NCBI GenBank assembly: GCA_038203025.1
Contig: JBBREK010000069.1
Location: 1 to 18,116, forward strand
Reading direction: 5' to 3'
Length of the DNA: 18,116 nt
Source: UBA11346 sp038203025
GTDB taxonomy: Bacteria; Planctomycetota; UBA11346
Shown piece after piece: positions 8,073 through 15,927 of this stretch. Each line of letters opens with the position of its first letter. Within the stretch, counting starts at the first letter, position 1. Under the pieces are notes generated by a model, which worked only from the letters and a program-made list of their open reading frames with translations, ran no database searches and was not told the origin of the DNA. Both the position numbers and the translations under genes were made by a program.

Positions 8073-9538
8073 CAGGCCTTCTCGATCCGATCGGTCGCCA
8101 GCGAGGCGCCGGGCACGTCGGGACGCTTGTACAGGCTGCCGTCAAGGTGGCAGGCGCTGAGGATCTGGGTGATGTTGGCGTCGAACCCGGCATCGCCGGC
8201 CAGCGCCTCGATCACTGCGCCCGGATCGGCACCAGGATCGGCGGCCAGGCGGGCGGCGAAGGCGGTGGTGGCGCCGAGGATGCGCGCCTCGGTGTCGAGC
8301 TCCTCGCCGGCAGTGCGCAGTGGTCCGTGCCCGTCGAGTCGCTCGTAGGCAGAGCGCACCAGCGGCAGCAGCGTCTCCAGGTCGTCGATCGAATCGAGGA
8401 TGCGCGTCGCGGTGACGGCATCGCCGGTCAGGCGCGGGAAGTGGTGCAGCAGGCCGGCCATGTACAGCCGGTCGCGGCTGTCCTCGGGCAGGCGCATGGC
8501 CAGGGCGACGGCGCAAGCGGCGCGGGCGCAGCGTTCGCCGGCCCCGACGCAGGCCGCCCGGCCTTCGAGGGCGCGGACCATCGCCGACACCGTCTGGACG
8601 ATGGCGACGCGGTGTTTGCGGCGCTCTTCGCGCACGTACTGGCCCTGGGACAGCTGCAACGCGACCGCCGAGGCGAGTTCGAGATCGCCCTGATCAAACG
8701 GCGAGTCGCCCTGGCCGCGCGACAGGTAGACCACCCCGCGGGTCGAGCCGGCGACCACCAGCGGCACGCACACCACCGAGCGGATCTGCTTGCTGTTGAT
8801 CGACTGGTTGCGGGAGAAGCGCTCGTCCTCGAGGGCGTTGACGCTGTGTACCGCCTTGTTCTCGGTGAAGGTCTTCTTGACGATCGAACGCGAGATCACC
8901 GGCTGGATGCCCGGAGCCGAGGTGCGCACGCCGTTGGGCACCAGCTTGCCGGAGGAGGCGTCGCGGCGGAAGACCACCGCGCACTCGGCCGGCAGCTGCT
9001 GCACCAGGCAGTCGAGCACGCGCGCTTCAAGGTCGGCGACGCGGTCGCCCTCGGCAAGGATGCGACCGACCTGGTAGAGCGTACGCACGGCCTTGCCGCC
9101 ATCACCGCGGGCGCTGGGCGTCAGGCCCTCCTCGGCCGGTTCCGACAGGTCGGCCAGCTCGTCGACACGGAACTCCAGGGTGTTGGAGAGCATCTCCGGA
9201 TCATCCTGGTAGCGGATCCGGTCGCTGGAGTCGTCCTCGGCGGCCGCCGAGCCGGTCTCGAAGATCATCTCGGTGGTGCCGATCTTGATGATGTCGCCGG
9301 CGCGCAGCAGCTCCTCGTCGCGGAGCTTCTCGTCGTTGATGTGGGTGCCGTTCTTGCTCTCGAGATCGCGCACAAACCACATGCCGCCAACCGGGAAGAC
9401 CTCGCAATGGAAACGCGAGGCGCTGCGGTCGAGGATCTGCAATCCGGCCTCGGCATCGCGGCCGATGGTGATGGGCTTGTCGACTAGGCCGCGTTCGCGT
9501 CCGCGATAGGGACCGTTGGATATGCGGATCTTGCTCAT
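8072..9538 (-). CDS. FHA-GAF protein with degenerate HD-GYP-like C-terminal domain
   Basis: 488 residues, a cytoplasmic signalling protein. The start is the ATG at 9538 because FHA strand 1 (MSKIRISNGPYRG) begins there; upstream codons read through the intergenic gap and the kinase gene. The FHA domain (about 1-95) keeps every phosphothreonine-binding landmark: Gly26-Arg27, Ser41-Arg42, His44 and SKNGTHIN (61-68). An acidic linker follows, then a GAF domain (about 150-300, ending VPLVVAGSTRGVVYLSR and FDQGDLELASAVALQLS). Residues 310-460 follow the HD-GYP helix pattern, but the metal ligands are gone: the HD pair is His365-His366, the first His is replaced in CVGAGERCAR, and the HHHE-type segment reads RSAYERLDGHG. 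It is therefore probably not a cyclic-di-GMP hydrolase. It lies 73 bp after the kinase gene and overlaps trmH. A reader of the kinase's phosphorylation is the natural inference. Confidence 0.88.
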   Translation of the reverse strand: MSKIRISNGPYRGRERGLVDKPITIGRDAEAGLQILDRSASRFHCEVFPVGGMWFVRDLESKNGTHINDEKLRDEELLRAGDIIKIGTTEMIFETGSAAAEDDSSDRIRYQDDPEMLSNTLEFRVDELADLSEPAEEGLTPSARGDGGKAVRTLYQVGRILAEGDRVADLEARVLDCLVQQLPAECAVVFRRDASSGKLVPNGVRTSAPGIQPVISRSIVKKTFTENKAVHSVNALEDERFSRNQSINSKQIRSVVCVPLVVAGSTRGVVYLSRGQGDSPFDQGDLELASAVALQLSQGQYVREERRKHRVAIVQTVSAMVRALEGRAACVGAGERCARAACAVALAMRLPEDSRDRLYMAGLLHHFPRLTGDAVTATRILDSIDDLETLLPLVRSAYERLDGHGPLRTAGEELDTEARILGATTAFAARLAADPGADPGAVIEALAGDAGFDANITQILSACHLDGSLYKRPDVPGASLATDRIEKA

Positions 9539-9611
9539 CGTGAATCGGACAGGGTAGAGGCCCGGCGCTGGTCGCCAATGGGCAACGTGTCGGCTGGCTG
9601 CGGCCTGCGGC

Positions 9612-12600
9612 TCACGGCGAGTAGACCAGACGCATACCCCAGCCGGGATGCACCAGGCGGCGGTCGACGTCGCGCCGGCTCCAGGCAGTGAAGCGCTCGG
9701 GCTGCCGCTCGGTGATGTTGCCACCAAGCAGTGGACGCAGCTCGGCATTCAGCGGGCTGCTGCCGTCGCAGAATTCGCTGACCGAGCCGGCCAGATCCCA
9801 CACCCCCTGAACCGAGCGGTCGGCCGGATGGCGCGCCCCGGGCAGGCTGGCGATACGACCTTCGCGGACGAACGAGGCGCACAGCATCAGATCATCGGCC
9901 GAGCCCCACGGGAAGCTGCGCTGATCGCCGCCCTCGACCGCGAACTCCCACTCCGGCACGGTGGGCAGACGCCAGGGCCGGCCGTCACGGGCGGCGCGCC
10001 AGGCGGCGTAGGCCCGGGCGTCGTCATGGCTTATCTCGGTGACCGGGCAGTCCGGGTCGATCGCGCCACGGCCGTCACGCCATTCCAGCACCCAGCCACC
10101 CCGGCCGAGGAATTCGGAGCGTCGTTTCCAGCGCGGCAGGCCCTTGTCGCGATCCTTGTCATAATAGGCGCTGTCACGTGGCACCAGGGTGAGCCAGCCC
10201 CGCGATAGGGACTCATCGATGCGCGTCGACACCGCCGGATCATTGAGGAACTGCAGCCACTCGCCGCAGGTAACCTCCTTGCCCATACACACGAACGGGG
10301 CGACCGGGCCGATCGCACGTCCGGTCGGGTCGCGCAGGGTGCCGCCCGGGACGAAGATCATGCCGCCTGCCAGGCCCGTCGGCATGGCGGGCAGTCCGAG
10401 ATCCAGGGTGCGGCCGCGCTCGATCACCACCGCCAGCCGGACGCCGTCGGCGGACTCGGCGAGGTAGCGGCCGTGGGTCAGCTGCAACCGGGCACCGGCC
10501 GCGACCTCAACCGCCTCGCCGCTGGGGGTCTCGGTGCGGTCACTGGCCCGGCTGATCGGGGTGAGCCGGAGGGCGACCTGGCCACGATTCGCCACCCAGG
10601 CGAGGCCGGCGAGCAGGTCGCGATGGGCGCCATCGTCGTAAGCGACAGCCTGGGCGACCGCCGCCGCCGCCGTGGCGAGATCGCTGGTGCCTTCAGCCTC
10701 GCGCAGGCGCTCCACCCAGAACTCGGCGAGAGCTGCGCGCACCGGCGGATGGGCCGGCGCCAGGGCGAGGGCGCGATTGAGCAGCCCGATGCACTCGGCG
10801 ACCCGGGCCGCGGCCCCGCGTTCGGCGGCCAGGCCGGCATCCTCGGCAGTGGCCAGGCTGGTACGCAGGGCCGGGTCGCCGCTCTCGCCGAGTTCGCCGC
10901 GCAGCCGGCGGATCTCCTCCTCGCGGACTGCACGCTCGCTGCGCAGCACGGCGGCGGCGTTCTCGGCGCGCACCGCATCCTGCAGCAGGGCCTCGGCCGA
11001 GCGCTCGCGCGCCACGCGCAGGCCGGTCTCGACCCGGACCCTCGCCTCGACCAGGCTGGGATGCTCGGGCACGAGCGCAGCCGCGCGCTCGACGCAACCC
11101 TGGGCACGGACCGGTTCGCTGGCCGCCAACGCCCGGTCGGCCTCGCGCAGCTGGACGTCAGCCTCGGCCTGCCGCGCCTCCTGGGCAGCATGCTGCTCGT
11201 GCTTGCGCAGGTCGGCCTCGCGCTCGGCGCGCTTCTCGTTGCGCTTGGCGACCAGGACGCCGAGGCGTTCGACCGTGGCCGAATCGCGCACCAGGTCGAT
11301 GGCGCTGCTCAGTGCGCCGATGGCGGCGTCGAGATCGCCCCGCTGCTCGGCCTCGGCCGCCATGACCGAGAAGGCGGCAGCGCTGGCCTGGCGCTGGCGC
11401 TCCTGGGCCTCGGCCTGGGCAGCCTGCTCGCGCTGGGTGCGCAAGGTGACAAGCGCATCGCGCCAGCGGTCTGAGTCGGCCGCCAGACCCGGTTCGTTGT
11501 ACAGGGCCTGGGCGTCCCGGGCCAGTCTGACCGCCGACTCGATGCCATCGAGGCCGCCACGCGCCGCCGCCTCGACCGCCTGGCCATGCAGTTCCGCCGA
11601 ACGGGCCTGCAGCCGGCGGGTGTTTTCCGCCTGGGTACGCTCGCGGGTCTGGCGGTCGGCCTCGGCCTTCAGCCGCTCCTCGTAGCGGGTGGCGTTGTCG
11701 CGGGCCTCGCGGTCGTCCTTACGATAGGCGAGGATGCGCTCGTTGGCCTGGCGGGCCAGATCCAGCCGACCATCGGCGACGGCGCGGGCCGCCTCTTCGC
11801 GTAGAGCGGCCACCGCCCGGGCGTCACGACGCTGCTGGTAGGTCCACGCCGCGCCGCTGGCGGCGACCACCACCAGGATGCCGATGACCGACCAAGTGAT
11901 GGCCTGACGATGGCGGTCGATCACCCGTGCCGCCAAGTCGGCGAGGGTCTCGCGGTAGGCGGTGACCGCCTCGCCAGCGAGGAAGGCACGCAGATCGGCT
12001 GACAGTTCGCTGACGTGCTGATAACGGTCATCCTGGGCGTGAGCCATGGCCTTGTGCACGATGGCGCCCAAGCGACGAGGCAGGGTCCGGCAGGCGGGTT
12101 GCTGGTCGATCGGCTTCCACTGCCCCCCGACCACCTGGGCGACCGTGCGTCGCAGGTCGCCGCGCACGTAGGGCGAGGCCGCTGCCAGGCTCTCGTAGAG
12201 CATCACCCCGAGGCCGTAGATGTCCGAGCGGTGGTCGACCCGGTCGATCTGGCCGCGCGCCTGCTCGGGACTCATGTAGGCCGGCGTGCCGACGGCGGTG
12301 CCGGCGAGGGTCTCGTGGTCGGCCAGGTCGCTCAGCTGCACGTCCGTTTCCGGGCGCCGCAATGGCTCACTGACCCCGACCACCTTGGCCAGGCCCCAGT
12401 CCATGACCAAAACCTCGCCGTAGGTTCCAACCATGACATTGCGCGGCTTGAGATCGCGGTGCACCACGCCGCGGCTATGGGAAAAAGCCATGGTGTCGCA
12501 GATCTTGAGGAAGAGCTGGATGACCTCGAAGCGGTGCGTCGGCGAGCCGGCGCGTCCGGCCAGCCAGTCGCTAAGGACCACGCCCTCTACCCGCTTCATG

Positions 12601-13031
12601 GTGTAAAAGACGGTGCCGTCCGGCAGCACGCCGACATCGTGCACCGGCACGACGCCAGGATGTTCGAGCTGCGCCGTCACCTGCACCTCGTGCAGGAAGC
12701 GCGCGATGTCATCGCGGTCGACGACCCGCCCGTTGAGCGTCTTCAGCGCCACCGTGCGCTGGGCATCGCGGTCGCGCAGGGCGAAGACCACGCCCTGCGA
12801 ACCCTGACCAAGGCGGCCACCGAGCACGAAGCGCGGGCCTTCCCCGCCGAGGCCTCCAACCGGTCGCCAACCGTCCAGGGCTCTGGCCAGGTCGTCCTCA
12901 TGGTCGACCCCGCGCAACCGAGCAGTTATGCGCGTCGCCAGCAGGGCATCGGGCGTGGTCGTGATGCTGGCCCCGCCGTCGCTGTCATCCCCGGCGCCAG
13001 GGAAGCGCACCACCGTCGTGGTGTGACCCAT
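9612..13031 (-). CDS. Hanks-type serine/threonine protein kinase fused to coiled coil and FGE-sulfatase-like domain
   Basis: 1139 residues. The N-terminal kinase (about 68-355) has the Gly-rich loop LGQGSQGVVF, the VALK lysine (Lys97), catalytic HRDLKPRN (Asp193, Asn198), a DWG magnesium loop (211-213, DFG in most kinases) and GTPAYMSPEQ (248-257), so it should be active. One TM helix follows at about 378-398. A long Ala/Glu/Arg-rich coiled coil comes next (about 400-700), then a partly TPR-like helical stretch. The C-terminus (about 891-1139) is an FGE/SUMF1-type C-lectin-like domain: MIFVPGG, RLPTVPEWEFAVEGG, VWDLAGSVSEFCDG, LLGGN, GWGMRLV. It lacks the paired active-site cysteines of true FGEs, so it is probably a sensory or ligand-binding domain outside the membrane. 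The gene starts 6 bases after its upstream neighbour and is followed by the FHA gene. This architecture is typical of planctomycetes. Confidence 0.93.
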   Translation of the reverse strand: MGHTTTVVRFPGAGDDSDGGASITTTPDALLATRITARLRGVDHEDDLARALDGWRPVGGLGGEGPRFVLGGRLGQGSQGVVFALRDRDAQRTVALKTLNGRVVDRDDIARFLHEVQVTAQLEHPGVVPVHDVGVLPDGTVFYTMKRVEGVVLSDWLAGRAGSPTHRFEVIQLFLKICDTMAFSHSRGVVHRDLKPRNVMVGTYGEVLVMDWGLAKVVGVSEPLRRPETDVQLSDLADHETLAGTAVGTPAYMSPEQARGQIDRVDHRSDIYGLGVMLYESLAAASPYVRGDLRRTVAQVVGGQWKPIDQQPACRTLPRRLGAIVHKAMAHAQDDRYQHVSELSADLRAFLAGEAVTAYRETLADLAARVIDRHRQAITWSVIGILVVVAASGAAWTYQQRRDARAVAALREEAARAVADGRLDLARQANERILAYRKDDREARDNATRYEERLKAEADRQTRERTQAENTRRLQARSAELHGQAVEAAARGGLDGIESAVRLARDAQALYNEPGLAADSDRWRDALVTLRTQREQAAQAEAQERQRQASAAAFSVMAAEAEQRGDLDAAIGALSSAIDLVRDSATVERLGVLVAKRNEKRAEREADLRKHEQHAAQEARQAEADVQLREADRALAASEPVRAQGCVERAAALVPEHPSLVEARVRVETGLRVARERSAEALLQDAVRAENAAAVLRSERAVREEEIRRLRGELGESGDPALRTSLATAEDAGLAAERGAAARVAECIGLLNRALALAPAHPPVRAALAEFWVERLREAEGTSDLATAAAAVAQAVAYDDGAHRDLLAGLAWVANRGQVALRLTPISRASDRTETPSGEAVEVAAGARLQLTHGRYLAESADGVRLAVVIERGRTLDLGLPAMPTGLAGGMIFVPGGTLRDPTGRAIGPVAPFVCMGKEVTCGEWLQFLNDPAVSTRIDESLSRGWLTLVPRDSAYYDKDRDKGLPRWKRRSEFLGRGGWVLEWRDGRGAIDPDCPVTEISHDDARAYAAWRAARDGRPWRLPTVPEWEFAVEGGDQRSFPWGSADDLMLCASFVREGRIASLPGARHPADRSVQGVWDLAGSVSEFCDGSSPLNAELRPLLGGNITERQPERFTAWSRRDVDRRLVHPGWGMRLVYSP

Positions 13032-13037
13032 GCGTGG

Positions 13038-13547
13038 TCAGCCCAGCAGGACGGCGAGCTTGGCCGAGTAGGGGTCTACCGCTTGCGGCAGCGCGGTCGG
13101 CGCCACCCACGAGCAGCCAGCCGGCGCGACCGTGCCGGGTGGGATCCGGGCGCGGTAGGCGAGGACGAAGGCGTGGCGCAGCGTCGGATCGGCATCGTCG
13201 TTGAGATAGCCGGCCAGTTCGACGCCATGCACAATGCCACCGGCGGTGCGTTCTGCGGTGGCAATGGCCAGGGTCTTCAAGGCGGCCAGGCCTTCGCACT
13301 CCGGTCCGATGTCAGCGTCGTGGGCCAGACGGCCGTCGGCCGCCACCAGCACGTCGCTGCCAGCGGTGATGACCACGGCGATGCGGACCTCTTTGCAGTC
13401 GACCTCGGCGGTTATCGCCGAACGCGTGGCGAACCAGCCCTCCTCGTCGATAGCCGTGAGGATGGCCAGATCGATGCGGGTGATCAGGCCCCGCAACTCA
13501 TAGAGCGGGCGCCGCGGCATGGCCCGTACCAGGGGTTCGTCGTCCAT
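13038..13547 (-). CDS. Small protein of unknown function upstream of the kinase (possible degenerate Nudix fold)
   Basis: 169 residues; no family recognised with confidence. The N-terminal helix is PLYELRGLITRIDLAILTAI. From about residue 54 the pattern resembles a Nudix hydrolase: a first strand RIAVVITAGSDVLVAADG, a helix EGLAALKTLAIATAERTAGG where the Nudix box should be, and a late strand HAFVLAYRARIP followed by CSWVAPTALP. The catalytic REXXEE glutamates are absent, so any Nudix relationship would be a non-hydrolysing, ligand-binding form; this is inference from pattern only. It is the first gene of the minus-strand kinase cluster and ends 6 bases before the kinase ATG, so cotranscription is very likely. 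A second ATG lies 9 codons in; neither start has a Shine-Dalgarno sequence. Confidence 0.7.
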   Translation of the reverse strand: MDDEPLVRAMPRRPLYELRGLITRIDLAILTAIDEEGWFATRSAITAEVDCKEVRIAVVITAGSDVLVAADGRLAHDADIGPECEGLAALKTLAIATAERTAGGIVHGVELAGYLNDDADPTLRHAFVLAYRARIPPGTVAPAGCSWVAPTALPQAVDPYSAKLAVLLG

Positions 13548-13681
13548 GGCCTAGGTATGTACGCTTACGCCCCCAGTGCCAGCCTCGGCTTGGCCTCAGC
13601 CGGGATCTGGATGAGCAGGCTGCCCGGTCACAGGCAGGGTGTGGATGGACTGGCGATGATCCGCAGACTAGCCTCGCATTG

Positions 13682-15052
13682 ATGCCCTCGCCGTTGAACC
13701 GCTTTCCCTGGGGCGTCGCGCCGGCCGCGCTGCTGCTGGTGGCGCTGCTCTCGGGCGCCGTGCTGCTCGCCACCACGGCGGCGGCCGGGCCGCGGCCCGA
13801 TCTCGTCTTCGCGCTGTTCTCCAAGGAGCACAAACAGGCCTACGAGCCACTGATCGCCGCCTTCGCCAGCGAGCACCACGTCACCATCGAGGTCCAGCAC
13901 AGCGACATGCGCGCCCTGGCCAGCCGCCTGCAGTCGAGCTTCCTCGCAGGGGCCGAGGTGCCGGACGTGGTCGAGGTGTCAGAACCATGGATGGGCTACT
14001 TCACCAAGGGCCCGCTCAACGACCTCGGCTTCGCCGACCTCACCGACCGCATCCGTGACGAGGGCATCGACCAGCAGATCCCCGCCGGGCGCTTCGCCAT
14101 GTGGTCAACGCGCGGGCGCATCTTCGCGGTGCCGCACGACGTCCATCCCGTCGCCCTAGTCTACCGCCGCGACCTGTGCGAGCAGCTCGGCATCTATCCC
14201 GCCACCCTGACCACCTGGGACGAGATGACGCGCGTCGGCCGACGCATCTCCGTCGATACCGACGGCGACGGGGTGATCGACCGCTACCTGCTGGATTTGC
14301 CGGCGGAAGGCGACTTCGGCCTGCGTACCCTGCTGCTGCAGCGCGGCGGCAACCTCTTCGACGAGCACGGCCAGCCGTGCTTCGATGACGAACTGGCGGT
14401 CGAGGTGTGCGTGTGGTACGCGCAAGCGACGCGCGGTGCCGGGCGCATCGCCTTCCCGGCCGGCTGGGGTCAACCACTGGCCAAGGCGATGAGCGATGGC
14501 CTTGCGCTGTTCTACCTCGCCCCCGACTGGCGGACGCGCCAGTTCGAACTCGATGTGCCGCATCTCGCCGGCAAGCTCGGCCTCATCCCGTTGCCGGCCT
14601 GGCAGCCGGGCGGACGCCGCACCAGCACCTGGGGCGGCACCGGCATCGCCCTGACCCGGGCCTGCCGCGATCCGCAGCTGGCCTGGGCGCTGATCCACCG
14701 CCTCTACTTGCAGACCGACGGCATGGGCGGGCGCTTCGCCGACTCCAACATCCTGCCGCCATTCAAGCCGGCGTGGACCCTGCCCGAGATCCGGGCGCCG
14801 CGCCCGTTCTGGAACGGTCTCGCGCTCGGCTCGTTCTATGCCGCCCTGGCCCCGGACGTCCCGGCCTACTGGGTCACCCCGTACACCGAGCTCGCTAACG
14901 GCAAACTCAACGAGGCCTTCAGTGCCATCGCCGCGGCGCAGGAGCGTGGCGAGGGCGACCTCGCCGGAACCGCCCGTCGCGAACTGAAGCGCTGCGCCGA
15001 CTACGTGCGCGCCGCCATCGCCCGCAACCACTTCCTTGAGCCGTCTCCATGA
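13682..15052 (+). CDS. ABC transporter extracellular solute-binding protein (family 1, sugar type)
   Basis: Captures a substrate, probably a sugar or oligosaccharide, outside the membrane for the two permeases that follow. 456 residues from the ATG at 13682; a TTG just ahead is in frame but less likely. The signal peptide or anchor is at about 10-35 (VAPAALLLVALLSGAVLLATTAAA), with no lipobox cysteine. The mature part has the family-1 pattern: DLVFALFSKEHKQAYEPLIAAF, AEVPDVVEVSEPWMGYF, PHDVHPVALVYRRDL, LTTWDEMTRVGRRI, and late WGGTGIALTRACRDPQLAWALIHRL. Residues 192-200 read DTDGDGVID, a Ca2+-binding-loop-like DXDXDG motif. The stop overlaps the next start as ATGA. It opens a three-gene importer operon, divergent from the kinase cluster across about 134 bp. 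The substrate cannot be named from sequence. Confidence 0.93.
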   Translation: MPSPLNRFPWGVAPAALLLVALLSGAVLLATTAAAGPRPDLVFALFSKEHKQAYEPLIAAFASEHHVTIEVQHSDMRALASRLQSSFLAGAEVPDVVEVSEPWMGYFTKGPLNDLGFADLTDRIRDEGIDQQIPAGRFAMWSTRGRIFAVPHDVHPVALVYRRDLCEQLGIYPATLTTWDEMTRVGRRISVDTDGDGVIDRYLLDLPAEGDFGLRTLLLQRGGNLFDEHGQPCFDDELAVEVCVWYAQATRGAGRIAFPAGWGQPLAKAMSDGLALFYLAPDWRTRQFELDVPHLAGKLGLIPLPAWQPGGRRTSTWGGTGIALTRACRDPQLAWALIHRLYLQTDGMGGRFADSNILPPFKPAWTLPEIRAPRPFWNGLALGSFYAALAPDVPAYWVTPYTELANGKLNEAFSAIAAAQERGEGDLAGTARRELKRCADYVRAAIARNHFLEPSP

Positions 15053-15927
15053 GCCTGTCCCGCCGCCTCGCCCCGTGGTGGCTGCTGACCCCCTACATCG
15101 CGATCACCGCGCTGTTCTTCGTCGTGCCATTGCTCGATGCGATCGGCATCTCCTTCTACCAGACCAACGGCGCGCGCAGCCGGGTCTGGGTTGGCCTGGA
15201 CAACTTCACCTTCGTCCTCGGCGACCCCGACTTCCACAAGGCCCTGATCAACACCGCCGTGTTCACCCTCGGCTCGCTGTTCATCCAGCTGCCGCTGTCG
15301 CTCGGCCTCGCCCTGCTGCTGCATAACGGCACCGGCCGGGCGGTGCGGGCGGTGCGGCTGATCATCTTCTCGCCGCATCTGGTTGGCCAGGTCTTCGTCG
15401 GCATCCTCTTCTCGGTGCTGTTCATGCCGCGCTTCGGCTTGATCAACCAGGGCCTGCAGAACCTGATCGGCTGGGGCCTGGAGCAACGCTGGTTAGGCGA
15501 TCCGGCGCTGGTCATGCCGGCGCTGATCCTGACCTCGCTGTGGATGTACGTCGGCTTCAACATGATCTACTTCCTCGCCGCCCTGCAGGGCGTCGATAAG
15601 GGGCTAGTCGAGGCGGCCCGCCACGACGGCGCGGGGCCGTGGCAGGTGTTCCGCCACGTCGTCCTGCCGGCGATCCAGCCGGTCACCGTCTTCGTGGTGC
15701 TGACCAGCACGATCGGCTCGTTCCAACTCTTCGAGCTGCCCTTCACCCTGCTGCGTGGCAACGGCCCGGACAACGCCGGCCTGACCGTCGTCGGCTACCT
15801 CTACCAGACCGCCTTCACCGCCGGCGATCTCGGCACCGGTGCGGCAGTCGGCTGGATCCTCGCGTTCATCATCTTCCTCGTCGGCCTGGTGCAGATCCGC
15901 CTGGTCGGCCGCGGGGGCGGGGCGTGA
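15049..15927 (+). CDS. Sugar-type ABC transporter permease, UgpA/MalF-like
   Basis: 292 residues, an inner-membrane channel subunit with about six TM helices, the first at about 10-32 (WWLLTPYIAITALFFVVPLLDAIGISFY). The EAA loop that contacts the ATPase is EAARHDGAGPWQVFRHVVLP at 188-207, a near-canonical match to the carbohydrate uptake (CUT1) class. The ATG overlaps the binding-protein stop (ATGA) and its own TGA overlaps the GTG of the next gene, so the three genes are translationally coupled. No ATPase gene lies in the operon, as in CUT1 systems that share an MsmX/UgpC-type ATPase encoded elsewhere. Confidence 0.94.
   Translation: MSLSRRLAPWWLLTPYIAITALFFVVPLLDAIGISFYQTNGARSRVWVGLDNFTFVLGDPDFHKALINTAVFTLGSLFIQLPLSLGLALLLHNGTGRAVRAVRLIIFSPHLVGQVFVGILFSVLFMPRFGLINQGLQNLIGWGLEQRWLGDPALVMPALILTSLWMYVGFNMIYFLAALQGVDKGLVEAARHDGAGPWQVFRHVVLPAIQPVTVFVVLTSTIGSFQLFELPFTLLRGNGPDNAGLTVVGYLYQTAFTAGDLGTGAAVGWILAFIIFLVGLVQIRLVGRGGGA

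Noticed and set aside
8147..9487. 446-residue open frame on the plus strand
   Set aside because: Antisense to the FHA-GAF gene; no recognisable motifs.
13485..13547. Chorismate-mutase-like N-terminal helix in the small gene upstream of the kinase
   Set aside because: Only one helix matches the LR..I..ID..IL pattern; the following active-site residues and helices are not present.
13548..13681. Divergent promoter pair between the kinase cluster and the ABC operon
   Set aside because: A promoter is expected here, but no -35/-10 pair or operator symmetry stands out on either strand, so no site is claimed.
12015..13682. 555-residue open frame on the plus strand
   Set aside because: Antisense to the kinase domain, which carries every Hanks motif, and to the small gene upstream of it.
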